Shown here one piece after another: positions 21,786-33,288 of a DNA stretch of 64,000 nucleotides. Source of the DNA: Semisulcospira habei. Taxonomy: Eukaryota; Mollusca; Gastropoda; Semisulcospiridae. The stretch spans positions 138,261,671-138,325,670 of the forward strand of contig BTPG01000003.1 of assembly GCA_036245525.1 (NCBI GenBank), written 5' to 3'. The notes below the pieces were generated by a model. The model saw nothing but the letters and a program-made list of their open reading frames with translations, ran no database searches and was not told the DNA's origin. A program made the translations under genes and the position numbers. Position 1 is the first letter of the stretch; each line of letters starts with the position of its first letter.

Positions 21786-22976
21786 ATCTGATTTTGTGAC
21801 CTTGACCTTTCTGAAAAGACACTCAAATGAGCAGGTGTTTAAATGTCAAATGGCAACAGTACCTCAAAATTTTGTCAACGTATTTGTATTTTTACGCAGT
21901 TGTCGACCTACCTTGACCCTTCACCTTAGCATGGTAACGGAAACCGATTAAAAAAACAACAACCAAAAAACAAACGTTTGACGTCAACTGACACAGCGGC
22001 GACACAAATTGTACTCATGTTATTACCATGCGGAAAAGACTCGTGTGAGATAAAACAAGAATGCCAAAGCCCTGAAGGGTCACCTGCATAACCGATCCAC
22101 ATAATAAATCTGTCCTTCGTGACCTTGAACTTTCCGACAGTTCACTGAAATAAGAAAATGTACAAGTGTTCTAAGATAAGTAAAGGGTTGGCTTTTGTTC
22201 CTGTAAAATCCACGTTTTCTTCAAATTTATTCACTTTTCACACGACCTCCCGTGACCACTGACCTTTGCGAGTAGTGAACCAAATTAGTGTGCATAAAAA
22301 GTATTATCATAAGTTACCTTTCTGCGAAAGTTGGTCGAAAAGTTTAGCAACAAAATGAAGTTTAGCAACAAAATGCTGATAAACTAAAATTTACAACAAA
22401 AAAATTCATTCTTCACACCATTTGCCCGATCTCTTGTGACCCTTGACCTTTCCGATGGGTCATCCAAATTAGCATGCATAGGAAGGTCTTACCCACAGGT
22501 ATGTCTGTACCAGGTTTGGTGTGGACGTTGTAAACAGCATTTGAGAAGAAAAAAAAACATTTTGGTAAAAAAATGGCCCAGTGTAACTTATTTCCTGATC
22601 TCTTATGACCCTTGACCTTTCCACGTAGTCATCCAAATTATTATGCATAGGAAGGTCTTACAATCAGGTATCTCTGTACCAAATTTAGCTGTGGAGTTGT
22701 GAATAGTATTTGAGTATATGGCTATTTTGGACCAATTTCCTGATTCCTATGACCTTGACCTTTGAGAGAGGTCACTGAAATTGGTATGTTTAGAAAGGTC
22801 TTGCCGTAAGATAGCCTTGGGCCAAGTTTGAAGACTGTGGCTTAAATAGTCTCCGAAGAAGTGCCAACGTTAAAATTTACCACGAACGACGTACGCAGTA
22901 CACAGGACACCGGACGGCAGACGGACGACCACTGGCCCAGAACAAAGATTCATTTTCGCTTCGCACGTGAGCAAAA
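21786..22976. repeat. Diverged tandem repeat with TGACCTTGACCTTT motif
   Basis: At least five imperfect units of roughly 150-170 bp, each with a TGACC(C)TTGACCTTTCC-type core followed by TCATCCAAATTAGCATGCAT and AGGAAGGTCTTAC-like text (cores near 21792, 22115, 22255, 22438, 22608, 22752). The far end reads TTCGCTTCGCACGTGAGCAA (about 22955-22974), and GGCTCACGTGCGTGAC lies at about 21750, suggesting these are the two ends of one mobile element. No ORF. Confidence 0.65.
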
Positions 22977-23086
22977 AACCCCTCTTTGACAGCGAGATTT
23001 TTATTCAGTGTAAATCCGCTCGATCCACGACACCCCTTCCCGTCCCTTCGTTTTTTTCTCTGTAAATCTGGTGTGCGCTTGTGTGT

Positions 23087-23206
23087 ACGTAAGTGTGTGA
23101 GTGTGCGTGTTTGTGTGCACGCGCGGCGCGGGTGCATGTGTGTGTGTGTGCGCGTGTTTGTGTGCGTGTGTGTGTTTGTGAGCGTGCGTGCGTGCATTCA
23201 TGCGTG

Positions 23207-23263
<57 letters not shown>
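23087..23263. repeat. (TG)n array
   Basis: TG/GTGCG-rich simple sequence ending in a pure TG tract at 23211-23263. In the sense of the receptor gene it begins 6-7 bp after the donor of EGF exon 6. Confidence 0.95.
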
Positions 23264-23265
<2 letters not shown>

Positions 23266-23269
23266 ATAC

Positions 23270-23386
23270 TTTGTTCACAATGGGGTCCAGCGTATCCGGC
23301 ACGACAGCTACAGCTGTAAAAACCAGGGCGGTCCGGAATGCACAAACCCTTGTTTTGGCACGGGCTGCTCAAACAACCGTGTATTT
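23270..23386 (-). CDS. Receptor gene: EGF-like domain 6
   Basis: A 117-bp exon, acceptor ccctttgtttcag, donor CAAA/gtatgc, phase 1 at both ends. C-LSSP-C-QNKGL-C-IPDRPGFYS-C-S-C-RAGYAGPH-C is a complete EGF pattern. The intron starts gtatg and then goes straight into a CA array in the sense strand, leaving almost no ordinary sequence next to the 5' splice site. Confidence 0.92.
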
Positions 23387-23399
23387 CTGAAACAAAGGG

Positions 23400-23860
23400 C
23401 CAGTGTTAAACAATAGGGCATAAACACACTGAAATCTTTACACAAAGCAACGCAACTAACACCAACAGTAGAACTTGTTTTCCAAGTGTTCATTTAAAGA
23501 CAGGGTGTGGAGGGTGCCTAGGTAGACCCATATATTGACCAAAGAGAGAACATCCCAACGAAGAAATAAACACGCTCAAAAAAGACAATTACAACTCAAC
23601 AATTGTTAATATTCTATTAAATCCTTCTTCAAAATTGACATACAAACAAGTACTCAATTTGCTACTTATATTTTTGTGATCCGAAGTGTAAAAAAAAAAA
23701 AAAAGTGACACGAGCAAGATACACAAAAATCGTGTAAGTAATAAAACGTAAGTCTACATGACGTATTGACATTTTGACGTCATGTAATGTTTTAAGCATG
23801 AAATTTTAAAAGAATGTTTTGTTGTACAATGCAGGATTTTACATCCGGTTCGTGCGTGCG
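23400..23860. other. Gene-free intron stretch
   Basis: No supported feature. A17 run at about 23690-23704. Confidence 0.4.
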
Positions 23861-23930
23861 TGTGTGTTCGTGCGTACATACGTACGTGCCTCTGTGTGTG
23901 TGTGTGTGTGAGTGTGTGTGTTTGTGTCTT

Positions 23931-23962
<32 letters not shown>

Positions 23963-23995
23963 AGTGTGTGTGTGTGTGTTTGTGTGTTTGTGTTT

Positions 23996-24068
<73 letters not shown>
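23860..24068. repeat. (TG)n array with interruptions
   Basis: TG simple sequence with TTTG interruptions, pure at 24009-24067. In receptor sense it begins about 27 bp after the donor of EGF exon 5. Confidence 0.95.
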
Positions 24069-24071
<3 letters not shown>

Positions 24072-24095
24072 TGCGTGCACTGCTTGCCAACCTAC

Positions 24096-24206
24096 TTTGC
24101 TCACAGTTGGTCCCATAGTAGCCGTCGTCGCAGTTACATCTGTAGACATTCCAGCCGTTAGAACATGTCCCGTATTTGCAGGGGCTGCTAAGACATGGGT
24201 TTGTAT
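24096..24206 (-). CDS. Receptor gene: EGF-like domain 5
   Basis: A 111-bp exon, acceptor tggtgtttcag, donor CAAA/gtaggt, phase 1 at both ends. C-LSSP-C-KYGT-C-SNGWNVYR-C-N-C-DDGYYGTN-C is a full EGF pattern. The domain shares the NPCLSSPC / EQ ends with EGF6 (GCLSSPC ... CEQ), which suggests the two arose by local exon duplication. The acceptor is only 12 bp from the TTAA end of a family B element. Confidence 0.92.
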
Positions 24207-24217
24207 CTGAAACACCA

Positions 24218-24350
24218 TTAACCCCATCAATACAGGGTCACGATCGCCCAACAGCAAAAGGCATACACCCTCATGAGCCCCTGCAGTCGCGGGAGCTTAT
24301 GAGGGTGGATGCCTTTTGCTTCTCTTATTTGTTTCCATGTTTCGAAAGCG
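24218..24350. repeat. Palindromic TTAA element, family B
   Basis: Left end TTAACCCCATCAATACAGGG at 24218, then GGCATACACCCTCATGAGCC and its mirror ending near 24320. The right boundary was not found. Positions after 24350 hold short imperfect repeats of TGATGGTTTATCTTGTGGTCT-like text (24395-24560). Confidence 0.65.
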
Positions 24351-24715
24351 GACGGGGTTGTCATCTACTATCTGTCTACGATTTTTTTCCCGAGCTGATG
24401 GATTATTTGTTGTATCTTGTGGTCTATCTACGTTAGTTTTCAAGCTGATGGGTTATCTTGTATTATCTTGTGGTCTGTCTACGATGTTTTCCCAACTGAT
24501 GTATCTTGTGGTCTATGTACATTACTTTTCAAGCTGACGGGTTATCTTGTGGTATCCTTTAGAATATATGCGATGGTTTCGCAGCCATTAAAAATACCCC
24601 AACAAAACAACTAATCTTGTAGCATAAAGTTTAACGGTAGTCTGTCTCCATTGATTTGGCAGACTGATATTATTTGCGGACGCTGTCAGTGAAGCCAGAT
24701 AATATACATGCATAC

Positions 24716-24808
24716 ACACATACGTACATACATACATATACATACATACATACATACATACATACATACATACATACATACATACATACATACATACATA
24801 CATACACA
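24716..24808. repeat. (CATA)n microsatellite
   Basis: Tetranucleotide array, nearly pure from 24732 to 24806. Confidence 0.95.
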
Positions 24809-24913
24809 TATACATATTATTGTATCAATCATAGTTTTTTCTGCTTCCGAAACCACAATAGTCAAGCAAAAACACAGAACGTGTGACAGAAGACACAAAG
24901 ACAGAGTATTTAC

Positions 24914-25036
24914 TATATTCGCAGTCACGACCGAGGAAGTTCTGATTGCAACGACACGAGTAGTTTCCAACCCTGTCATATGAAGGTACGCAGCGACCCG
25001 CGTGACTGCACGTGACTCCCGCACAACCATCAATCC
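24914..25036 (-). CDS. Receptor gene: EGF-like domain 4
   Basis: A 123-bp exon, acceptor ggacacttgcag, donor TATA/gtaaat, phase 1 at both ends. C-AGVT-C-SHAGR-C-VPSYDRVGNYS-C-R-C-NQNFLGRD-C has all six Cys; the third loop is longer than in its neighbours. A 12-kb intron separates it from EGF3, and that intron holds the full-length CR1 LINE. Confidence 0.9.
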
Positions 25037-25085
25037 CTGCAAGTGTCCGACATTACCATTAACATTTTTACTAACTCCACCATCA

Positions 25086-25345
25086 TTAACCCCTGCGGAA
25101 CTGGCGAGAAAACGTCAACAGGAGCCGACTGCAAGAGACAGACACTGATGAGCCCCCGCAGTTGCGGGGGCTCATGAGTATCTATGCCTCTTGCGGACTC
25201 CACTTTAAATCCATGTTTCTTGGACGGTTGTGGGGTTTGGACGTTGGATTAACAAAGATGTTTTTAGAAACACAGTATGCGTCCACTGGCGGGCAGGGAA
25301 TGGATTAAAGCGTCAGGGTACAGGCGCTAGGCAATAAAGGGTTAA
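25086..25345. repeat. Palindromic TTAA element, family B
   Basis: Begins TTAACCCCTGCGGAACTGGC and ends GCAATAAAGGGTTAA. A perfect 16-bp-armed hairpin GATGAGCCCCCGCA / TGCGGGGGCTCATG lies at 25147-25178, followed by TATGCCTCTTGCGG. About 260 bp, non-coding; the left TTAA is about 47 bp from the EGF4 acceptor. Confidence 0.75.
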
Positions 25346-25743
25346 TAGTTTGCCATATCTTTTTATAATTGTTCTGAGAATGTCACATACAATAATGCAG
25401 CACAATAGGGGTGACTTGAAGTTCAACTTTAGTGATCTGCTCCAAGCCAGTGGGACTTTAATTACTAAAATTTGCTGATACAACAGATTTTAAATGTTGA
25501 ATTGCAGAAACTAAGAATTGTTGAAAATTATTTTCACAGTCCGTATTTGTTTGTAAAAAAGTGTATCACATCGCACACTATCCGATGAAATGGCCTGTTT
25601 TTTATCGGCCGGCCGTACACACTCGAGCGACACAAGTCAGTCTGAATTTTTATGTCTAGTTCATGTGTGTTTCGAGGAAGTTTTGCTTTAAATTGCCGGT
25701 ACTCCTCATCGTCAACGGACCAAACCGTGGAGATAGTTATTTT

Positions 25744-26012
25744 GCGCAGCGTTTTGTTGCACGTATCTCGATCTCCGTTTAATCCTATCCCCCGTATTGG
25801 TTGGGGATTAGGATTGATAGCTCTAGGGCTTTCCTACTGACTTGAGTTAGTAGGTCGTTGGCTCACTTTCGGAAGGATTCTCGCATCGAGTTGTATCCTA
25901 ATGTTTGTGAGGTTCAACTTTCGTTTTTACAAATTCTTTCAACTGCGTTATAGCAGTCTCTTGCGATGCGGAGTGTTTCCCCTTTTAATTGTCATTTGAA
26001 GATTGCTGGTGG
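25744..26012. repeat. Direct repeat unit, copy 1
   Basis: About 270 bp starting GTATCTCGATCTCCG near 25760 and containing CCTACTGACTTGAGTTAGTA, nearly a palindrome. It returns at 27048-27316 with few differences. Outside the core, 26927-27030 matches 27322-27420, and 26508-26580 resembles 27818-27890, so the repeated unit is longer and rearranged. No ORF. Confidence 0.8.
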
Positions 26013-27047
26013 GTGGACCGACAGGTGGTGTAGGTACTGATATGTTTCAGTTGTGCGCTCTGGCACGTCCTGGCGGCGAATGCTCGCCTTGTCCGCAGGA
26101 CAGAGCCTATGGTGGTCTTGAGGTCCGGCGTCAGGCTGCAACGAGGAGAGGCAGGAGAGGCTGGCTGTGCAGTATATGCAACAGGAGGCCTTGATCCTTT
26201 CGTCGTCTGAGGGAACAGACATAAATTCATCCGTGAGATGAGGTTCCCGCTGGGTTGTTATATCGCTCTTTTGACCGCGATGGGTCAGTTTTGAGTCGAC
26301 ACTGTTTTGTTTAAGTGTTCAGGATATAGGGCTATATCTTGATTGTTTGGTCTTCTGTTCGCAAGGCTTTCTATACATTTATGCATGTGCCAGCTCCAGA
26401 AAGCCACATGTCTTGCAGGTGGCCATGGGATATTAGTCCAGTCAGCGCCAGGCCCGGCAGTTACGTAATCAAGGACCATTCCCAACACCCTTCAACTACT
26501 TTTGAGAGTAGTAGCGCGATGCATGGATAGCGGCATAGAGGTAGCTGTGCCACCTGCCTGTTAGTAAAATAGCGCATCCCTTCGCTGTGTAGTTTTCAAT
26601 GTTTTTCCACGTGACATTTAGCTCTCTGTTTTAGAAAGTTGTGTCATTTAGATTCTTCTTATTCAGTGCCGATTGTTCTCTTTATTGCAAGTCTGTCGGT
26701 TTTGATACCCGTTTCTTGCTGGTTTGTTGTTTCTTCTTTTTCTCTTTTCCCCCCAAAAAAAGGTTCATTCCGTATCAGCTGCTTGCTGTGATACAATGTA
26801 ATGGATTTTTTTTAAATATTTTTTTTTATTATTTTTTTTTTATAGAAACTTTATTTCGAGAACGTTCTTCTGTTCGCTGTTAAACAGCCACTGTCTTTTG
26901 CAGTTACGTTTGCTGTTTGCCGTGTGGTTTTGTGCTCTAGCCCCGCAAAGCTGGTCAGTGCCAGTGCTGTGACGAGGAAGGTTGCGTGTGCACTCTTGCA
27001 CGTCGTGGCACCAATTGAAGAGACGATCAAGTGGAGATGAGAATTTA

Positions 27048-27420
27048 GTGTAGCGTTCTGCTGCACGTATCTCGATCTCCGTTTAATTCTATACCCCGTA
27101 TTGGCTGCGGATTAGGATTGATCACTCTAGGGCTTTCCTACTGACTTGAGTTAGTAGGTCGTTGGCTCACTTTCGAAAGGATTCTCGCATCGAGTTGTAT
27201 CATAGTGTTTGTGAGGTTCAACTTTCGCTTTTACAAATTCTTTCAACTGCTTATAGCAGTCTCTTGCGATGCGGAGTGTTTCCCCTTTTTTTTATTTGTC
27301 CTTTGAGGATTGCTGGCGGTTTTGTGCTTTAGCCAGGCAAAGCTGGTCAGTGCCAGTGCTTGTGACGAGGAAGGTTGCGTGTGCACTATGGCACGCCGTG
27401 GCACCAAAGAGACGATCTTG
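27048..27420. repeat. Direct repeat unit, copy 2
   Basis: Copy of 25744-26012 about 1303 bp further on, continuing into a second block that also occurs at 26927-27030 (GCAAAGCTGGTCAGTGCCAG). Could be a tandem repeat or the two LTR-like ends of a small non-coding element. Confidence 0.8.
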
Positions 27421-27429
27421 GCGGCGTTG

Positions 27430-28650
27430 CCCGTGAGAGCCCGGGTCACGTGGTCTGTAGTCCAAACGCTGGCTGTGTAGAGTCGTGGATTCTCGTTGAA
27501 GTGTAAGTTCTGTCTCTTCCGTCGTCTGAGCAGAAAAAGTTATACATTTGGAGTTGCGATGAGTAGTTTAAGATATCTCGTGCACTCTTTTTTGAACTGA
27601 AATGATCCTTCTTCAAACACTGTTCTGTTTTTCCGCGTTTTAGATAAGGGCGCTATGTCATTTATTCTTTTGTCTATTGTTAGTGTGGCTCTTCATACAA
27701 TTCACGTGTATGTATGCGCCCACCAAGGACAATGTGTACCTCGCAAGTGGTAGTACATTAAAGTCAGGCCCAATACTGACTTTCGTAGCTACGTAATGTT
27801 ACAACCACCTTTCTATAAAGTCGTAGTGCGATGCACGGTCAGTGGCATAGGGGTAGCTCTGCCCCCAGCCTAAGTAATAGTGCGCATATATATCCTGTGT
27901 ACACTCCACCTTGTGTCAGCGTTTTCAACAAATCTGATTTCGCTTCCATGATTTTGTTTGTTCAGTTCTTTAAATTCCTTTTTCCAGTCTCGGACTGTAT
28001 TTCTTTTTCACAGGTGTCGGCACACTTTTGTTTGTGTCCAACTGTTTTTCTGTTTGGTTGTTGTTTTATTTTTTTGCTGTTTGCCGTGTAGTTGGCTTTC
28101 ACGTTCTTTTCCCTTGTCTCTCTTTCTTTTTCGGCATTTACTTCTGTGCCATTTGTTACTACGCTATGTCAGTAGTGCACTGTGGGTGTGCTGTCTTCAC
28201 GTGTTTGTTTCCGGCACCGCAGTGTGCAGGCAGCCCTGCTTGTCAAGTCCAATGTAGATGTACGTTAGGTAAGGAGTACCAGAAGGAGGCCAGAATCAGG
28301 CTGAAACATTTATGTGTGCGATGTGAGCACCGTTTTTTTCCAACGTGGAAGGATGCACACATAACATGTTTTCTACTGATTCTAGTGTGAGTCGGCGGAA
28401 CTCTCCTACGTACAACAGGAGAATAAGAGCAAATAAGTCTTTCATTTTAGGAAATTGCAACTTCAATAGTTAAGATAGCCCTTTTTGCCCAGCATTACAG
28501 GAAGACGTATGAAGGATATTTCTAAGGGATACATTGCCAAATATTAACTCGTTATTGCCTGGAGCAGGTATCTTGTATCTTATGAAGTTTGGATGCCGTA
28601 AAATGGAAGACTTTCTCCTTTTTGTAACGTGGCGTAGGAGAGTTCCACAG
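27430..28650. other. Gene-free T-rich stretch
   Basis: T-rich sequence with short open frames of low-complexity composition. No domain was recognised. Confidence 0.4.
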
Positions 28651-28659
28651 ACACAAGCC

Positions 28660-28723
28660 TTGCGCCAGCCACTAAGCAAGGAGCTCAGCTATAGCAGAGC
28701 ACCTTGTTTAGTGACTGGCGCAG
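28660..28723. repeat. Palindromic element, family F
   Basis: TGCGCCAGCCACTAAGCAAG mirrored by TTGTTTAGTGACTGGCGCA, core AGCTATAGC. It is followed by AAGCTCATTCATGCAACTGG, as in the larger copy at 54047-54190. Confidence 0.8.
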
Positions 28724-28984
28724 GAATAAGCTCATTCATGCAACTGGCTCCAGGGGCAGTAAAACATGTTACGTGTGCCTGCCAAGATAATTCTTAGCTG
28801 GTGCAGTTCAACATTGAAAATCAGTTGAATTCCTTTTGTCGAGCATTACTGTACGAATATTTATAGAGAGAGAGAGAGAGAGAGAGAATGAATGAATGAA
28901 TGAATGAAACTTTATTTTCCAAGGATAAAAGAATAGGTGCGCAGACCTGTTTTCATTCTTGTCCTTGCTACACACTACAAAACA

Positions 28985-29096
28985 AAATAACGTACACACA
29001 CACACACACACACGCCGGTGTGCAATTGCCGCGTGCACAGGCTTGTGCCAGATTAGCTTGTAGCCTACAGGCGCCAAGCCAAGCCTGCACAACCCT

Positions 29097-29172
<76 letters not shown>

Positions 29173-29335
29173 ACACCACATACACACACATCAGTATATC
29201 ATGTACACATACATTCTATCGCTTAAAACTATACTACAGCAAATATAAAAAGTATAAAGGATTTTGTACATAAAACCGCTATTGTTCTCATCATAAAAAT
29301 CAACTCGGCGGCTCACTCCAACAAACATAAACAGG

Positions 29336-29404
<69 letters not shown>

Positions 29405-29475
29405 GCGCGCGTGCGCAAGCACGTAGGGATGCGCGCGTGCACACACATACACTTGCACACACTGACACAGATTTT
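28985..29475. repeat. CA arrays inside the CR1 3' UTR
   Basis: (CA)n at 28996-29011, 29097-29170 and 29339-29404 plus CG-rich variants to 29475. The same arrangement (CA tracts between the RT end and the terminal ATAAAGTTTCATT module) is seen in the copy at 41700-42641. Confidence 0.9.
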
Positions 29476-29861
29476 AACACACCCGCACACACACGCGATA
29501 GCGGCCTCCCCGCGTCACTAAACCGCGCACAGCTAGATGCTATAGTCTGCCATGGAATTAGACTAGACTTGTATAGCGATCCCGCAACCACCGCGCGCGC
29601 GGGTCGACGCGAAGAAACCACAGCACTGCCACGCCTCGCGAGCGCCCAATGCTGTGTCTATCGACGGCATCCCGTCTGGCCAGCCGAGTCATTGGGGTCA
29701 TGGATATTACATAATGCGGCTTGCTGGAATGCCAGCGGTATATTACATGCGTTCATAAATTTGTAATGTTAGAAGAGAATGCAGACTATCCGGGAAATGC
29801 CGCATAAGGCATGGAGTGCTACATGTAAAAATAAAAATAAAAATACAAAATAAAAGAAAAA

Positions 29862-32654
29862 TTAAGTTTTGTCTAGATGTTTGAGCAGCTTGGTCTTGTA
29901 AGTTTTAAGCGATGGCGCGGCTCTAACATCCGCAGGAATGGAGTTCCATAACTTTGCACCAGAATAGGACAACGACGACCTATAAATGTCTAGTCGAGGC
30001 ATCGGTACAACAAGATTGTTCCCTGGTGTTCGACTGGACCTCGTATGAGCAAAGTGGAACAAACTATTGAGATAGGCTGGTGTTTCTGAGAGGGTGATTT
30101 TGCGCATGAGCACCAACTTATTATACTTAAACTGTTTTTCAAGTGGCAAAATGTCTAACAGCTTGAACTTATTGTCAGTATTAATGACTTCTGAGGGTCT
30201 GTCAACAATAAGTTTAATAGCTCTTCTGTGGAGCGAGTTCAGACTTTTTAAATTAGCATCGCTACTACCGTCCCAAATAGATGAGGCATAATCCAAATGT
30301 GACTGAATATGGGCATAGTAGAAGAGTTTCCTTGTTGGCTCATCAGCAAAATGTCTCAATTTCGACAGGAGGAATACATTTTTAGATACTATTTTACACA
30401 GTTTAGTAATGTGGCCTTGCCAGCACAACTTGTCGTCTAAGTTGATTCCAAGCACGCGCTGTTCTCTGACTTGCTCCACAGGCTGGCCATTAAGTGTTAG
30501 TTGAAGGGGAGGGGGGTTCAACTGATGCTTTTGCCGTGTGGTAATCAGCATGCATTTGGTTTTAGTGGGATTAGGTATCATGGCGTTATGTCTGCACCAT
30601 TCAGATATCTCATTTAAACTGTCTTGGAGAATCTTCACCATACATGTTACGTCTGATGACGAAACGTCCAGTGTTCCATCGTCTGCAAAAAGACTGAAAG
30701 TTACACTGGAGTCAGATATATGTAATGGAAGGTCGTTTATGAAGACAGAGAACAATAATGGACCAAGAATCGATCCCTGTGGTACTCCGTGCTCTATCAC
30801 CCCTTCAGGTGAGTTTTTACCATTCACGTAGACATACTGCGTACGCCCATGCAGATATGACGTAAGGAAGGCAAGTGTGTCTGCGCTTAGTTGATAGACA
30901 TTAAGTTTTTGAACTAAAGTTTCATGATTGACGAGGTCAAATGCTTTTGAAAGGTCCAAAAATACTGCTCCAGTCATTTGACTGCTATTTATGGCAGTAA
31001 GCCATCTGTCAACAAGGTGTACCAATGCTGTGTGACAGGAGTGTTTCCGCCGAAAGCCAGATTGTAATGGATGTATGAGTTTGTGTTTTTCTAGAAAATG
31101 TTGTAAGTGTGTGTGAATGTGTCTTTCTATCGGTTTTGACAGTGTTGACAGTAGCGAAATGGGCCTGAGGTCTTTCGTTTTAGGTAGTGGGATCACTTTG
31201 GCTGTTTTTAGAGAAGATGGAAATATCCCCTGCTTTATGCAAAGGTTGTATATATATGTCAAGGTATCGAAAATATACGGTAGGGCCATTTTCAGGACTG
31301 AGCTACTAATACCATCATGGCCAGACGTACGTTTGTTCTTTAAGTACGAGATGGATTTTCCCACGTCGTATATCGTTAACAGCGGAATGCTGAATGACGT
31401 ATCAGGGTCCAGCCGTTCTGCACAAAACGTCTTTAGCTTTTCGGACACAACTGAAGACTGACCAGAATATGTATTTTTTAGCAACGTACTGGCAGCCGAG
31501 AGGAAATGCTGATTCAATATATCAGCTGATAACTGTGTACATTGTGCGGTATTTTTGGACCTCGTAAAAGCATTGATCGCTCGCCACACAGATACGACAT
31601 CTTTCTTTCCGTTCATAAGACGGTGAAAAAGTGACCTTTGAGCTTTCCTCACTAATTGTTTAACATGGTTTCTTTGCCTTCGATAAGCAATAAAATCCTT
31701 CTTTCTTTTATAGTCATCTCGGAGCTGCATGGCATCCTTGATTTCCTTACTTAACCAGGCGGGAAGCTGGGGGTTCTTCACCCGTTTCTCTCTGAATGGA
31801 GCGTGTTTATCGAGAACACCAAGGAACAATCCGTACCACTCAGACAAAGCATCGTTGGGGTCATTATGGTAGTACACTGTATCAAAGTGTGTGCTACTTA
31901 AATCACAAAGAAATGTTTCCTTGTTGAAGTGTTTAAGTGATCTGTATCTAATAGTCGTGTGCTGATGTTTTCGGAATGAATTATCCGCTTTTAATGCCAA
32001 GCAACAGCACACCGGGTAGTGATCGCTAATCCCTACCTGAAGCACGTCTACTGCCATCACCCTTGATTGAGTAGTTGTATATATGTGGTCTATAAGGGTG
32101 GAGGAAGTTGGACTAACACGAGTTGCTGTTTTAACTAGCTGCTTTAAACCAAACATAGACATGGTGCACTCCCAAGCAGGGTTATTCAAAAACATGTTAA
32201 TATTGAAATCGCCTAGGATCAAAATTTCAGAGCTGGACTGTCTGACCTTATCCATCATGGCGATAAAGTCGTCGAACCATTGAAATGTTGATGCTGGGTT
32301 CCTGTAAATGTACCCGACCAGCACGGGGCTGGATTTGTTTGCCCTTAACTCAACCCAAATGCATTCTACGGTTTTTGACTCCAGGTCCCCACGCCTGCGA
32401 GTAATACCACTAATTGAATTATGAATGTATACTGCAATACCCGTATGTCCCGGGTATTCAGCATCGCGGCGCAGTACAGTGAAGTCCTGGATAGAAACGG
32501 CCTCATCGCTGATGTTAGGATTGAGACGCGATTCCGTTACACCAAACAAGTGAAATGGATTGGATTGACTCAAGAGCACACACAGATCGGGAACTTTGTT
32601 AGTTAAATGATAAACATTTAAATGGCCAATATGTAACTGGCGATCATACACCAT
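29862..32654 (-). CDS. CR1 ORF2: endonuclease and reverse transcriptase
   Basis: 930 codons with no interruption. N-terminal AP-type endonuclease: LHIGHLNVYHL, GVTESRLNPN, ILILGDFNIN and ISDHYPVCC (about residues 5-220). Reverse transcriptase: DLRPISLLSTLSKPIERHI, GFRRKHSC, FLDLSKAFDLVNHETL, EHGVPQGSILGPLLF, and the catalytic FADD (about 440-720). The C-terminal block ends SRTPGNNLVVPMPRLDIYRS and SYSGAKLWNSIPADV. No RNase H, as expected for CR1. It would nick chromosomal DNA and prime reverse transcription on its own 3' end. The start ATG (MVYDRQLHIG) lies directly before the endonuclease domain. Confidence 0.93.
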   Translation of the reverse strand: MVYDRQLHIGHLNVYHLTNKVPDLCVLLSQSNPFHLFGVTESRLNPNISDEAVSIQDFTVLRRDAEYPGHTGIAVYIHNSISGITRRRGDLESKTVECIWVELRANKSSPVLVGYIYRNPASTFQWFDDFIAMMDKVRQSSSEILILGDFNINMFLNNPAWECTMSMFGLKQLVKTATRVSPTSSTLIDHIYTTTQSRVMAVDVLQVGISDHYPVCCCLALKADNSFRKHQHTTIRYRSLKHFNKETFLCDLSSTHFDTVYYHNDPNDALSEWYGLFLGVLDKHAPFREKRVKNPQLPAWLSKEIKDAMQLRDDYKRKKDFIAYRRQRNHVKQLVRKAQRSLFHRLMNGKKDVVSVWRAINAFTRSKNTAQCTQLSADILNQHFLSAASTLLKNTYSGQSSVVSEKLKTFCAERLDPDTSFSIPLLTIYDVGKSISYLKNKRTSGHDGISSSVLKMALPYIFDTLTYIYNLCIKQGIFPSSLKTAKVIPLPKTKDLRPISLLSTLSKPIERHIHTHLQHFLEKHKLIHPLQSGFRRKHSCHTALVHLVDRWLTAINSSQMTGAVFLDLSKAFDLVNHETLVQKLNVYQLSADTLAFLTSYLHGRTQYVYVNGKNSPEGVIEHGVPQGSILGPLLFSVFINDLPLHISDSSVTFSLFADDGTLDVSSSDVTCMVKILQDSLNEISEWCRHNAMIPNPTKTKCMLITTRQKHQLNPPPLQLTLNGQPVEQVREQRVLGINLDDKLCWQGHITKLCKIVSKNVFLLSKLRHFADEPTRKLFYYAHIQSHLDYASSIWDGSSDANLKSLNSLHRRAIKLIVDRPSEVINTDNKFKLLDILPLEKQFKYNKLVLMRKITLSETPAYLNSLFHFAHTRSSRTPGNNLVVPMPRLDIYRSSLSYSGAKLWNSIPADVRAAPSLKTYKTKLLKHLDKT

Positions 32655-33288
32655 GATTGCTAATGTATGTCAATACCAAGGAGTACAAATAAAAAAGCTT
32701 ATAAATGATACAAAGGCAAATAAGAGCTGAAATAATAAAACAAAGCAAAAGAATATCAGTCCGCTCTAACACACAGAATGTGGGAGGCAAGTGAGAAAAA
32801 AAAAAAAGAGTTTCTTCTACGCATTCACTGATATAGACCACACTACTGGTCACTAACGGTCACTAACAGGGACTAATCCCTTTAGCAAACTTCAACAGTC
32901 AAAGCTAAACGACCCCGCTGCGCGATAGGGGAAATAAAGTCAGCGCTGCGAAAGGACACAGATATGATCGTAGTGTGAATATACGTAGAGCACTAGTAGA
33001 GAAAGTGTCACGGTGCACAAGTACTAGTGCTATAAGCGTCACAAATCGCACAGAGTGAGAAGATCGGTATTCACGAATACTGTCGGCAGAAGTCATAAGG
33101 ATGACAATGTTAATATTGGACCACGTGCAGTGGTTGAAGTTAAAAACAAATGAATACGTCTCTGCGCAAACACAATAATTATGAGCAATGAGACGCAAGA
33201 AAATCAATTCGATATTGTTCAGTGTTAGCCTGGAAAGTAAAGCACAAAGTTATGTAAGGAAGAGTAACTGAATGTTCTGGAAATGAGT

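Noticed and set aside
24716..24808. CRISPR-like regular array
   Set aside because: It is a CATA tetranucleotide array with no spacers. The genome is eukaryotic.
25744..27316. LTR retrotransposon with 270-bp LTRs
   Set aside because: No gag/pol frame, primer-binding site or polypurine tract was found between the copies, and other blocks repeat at different spacings.
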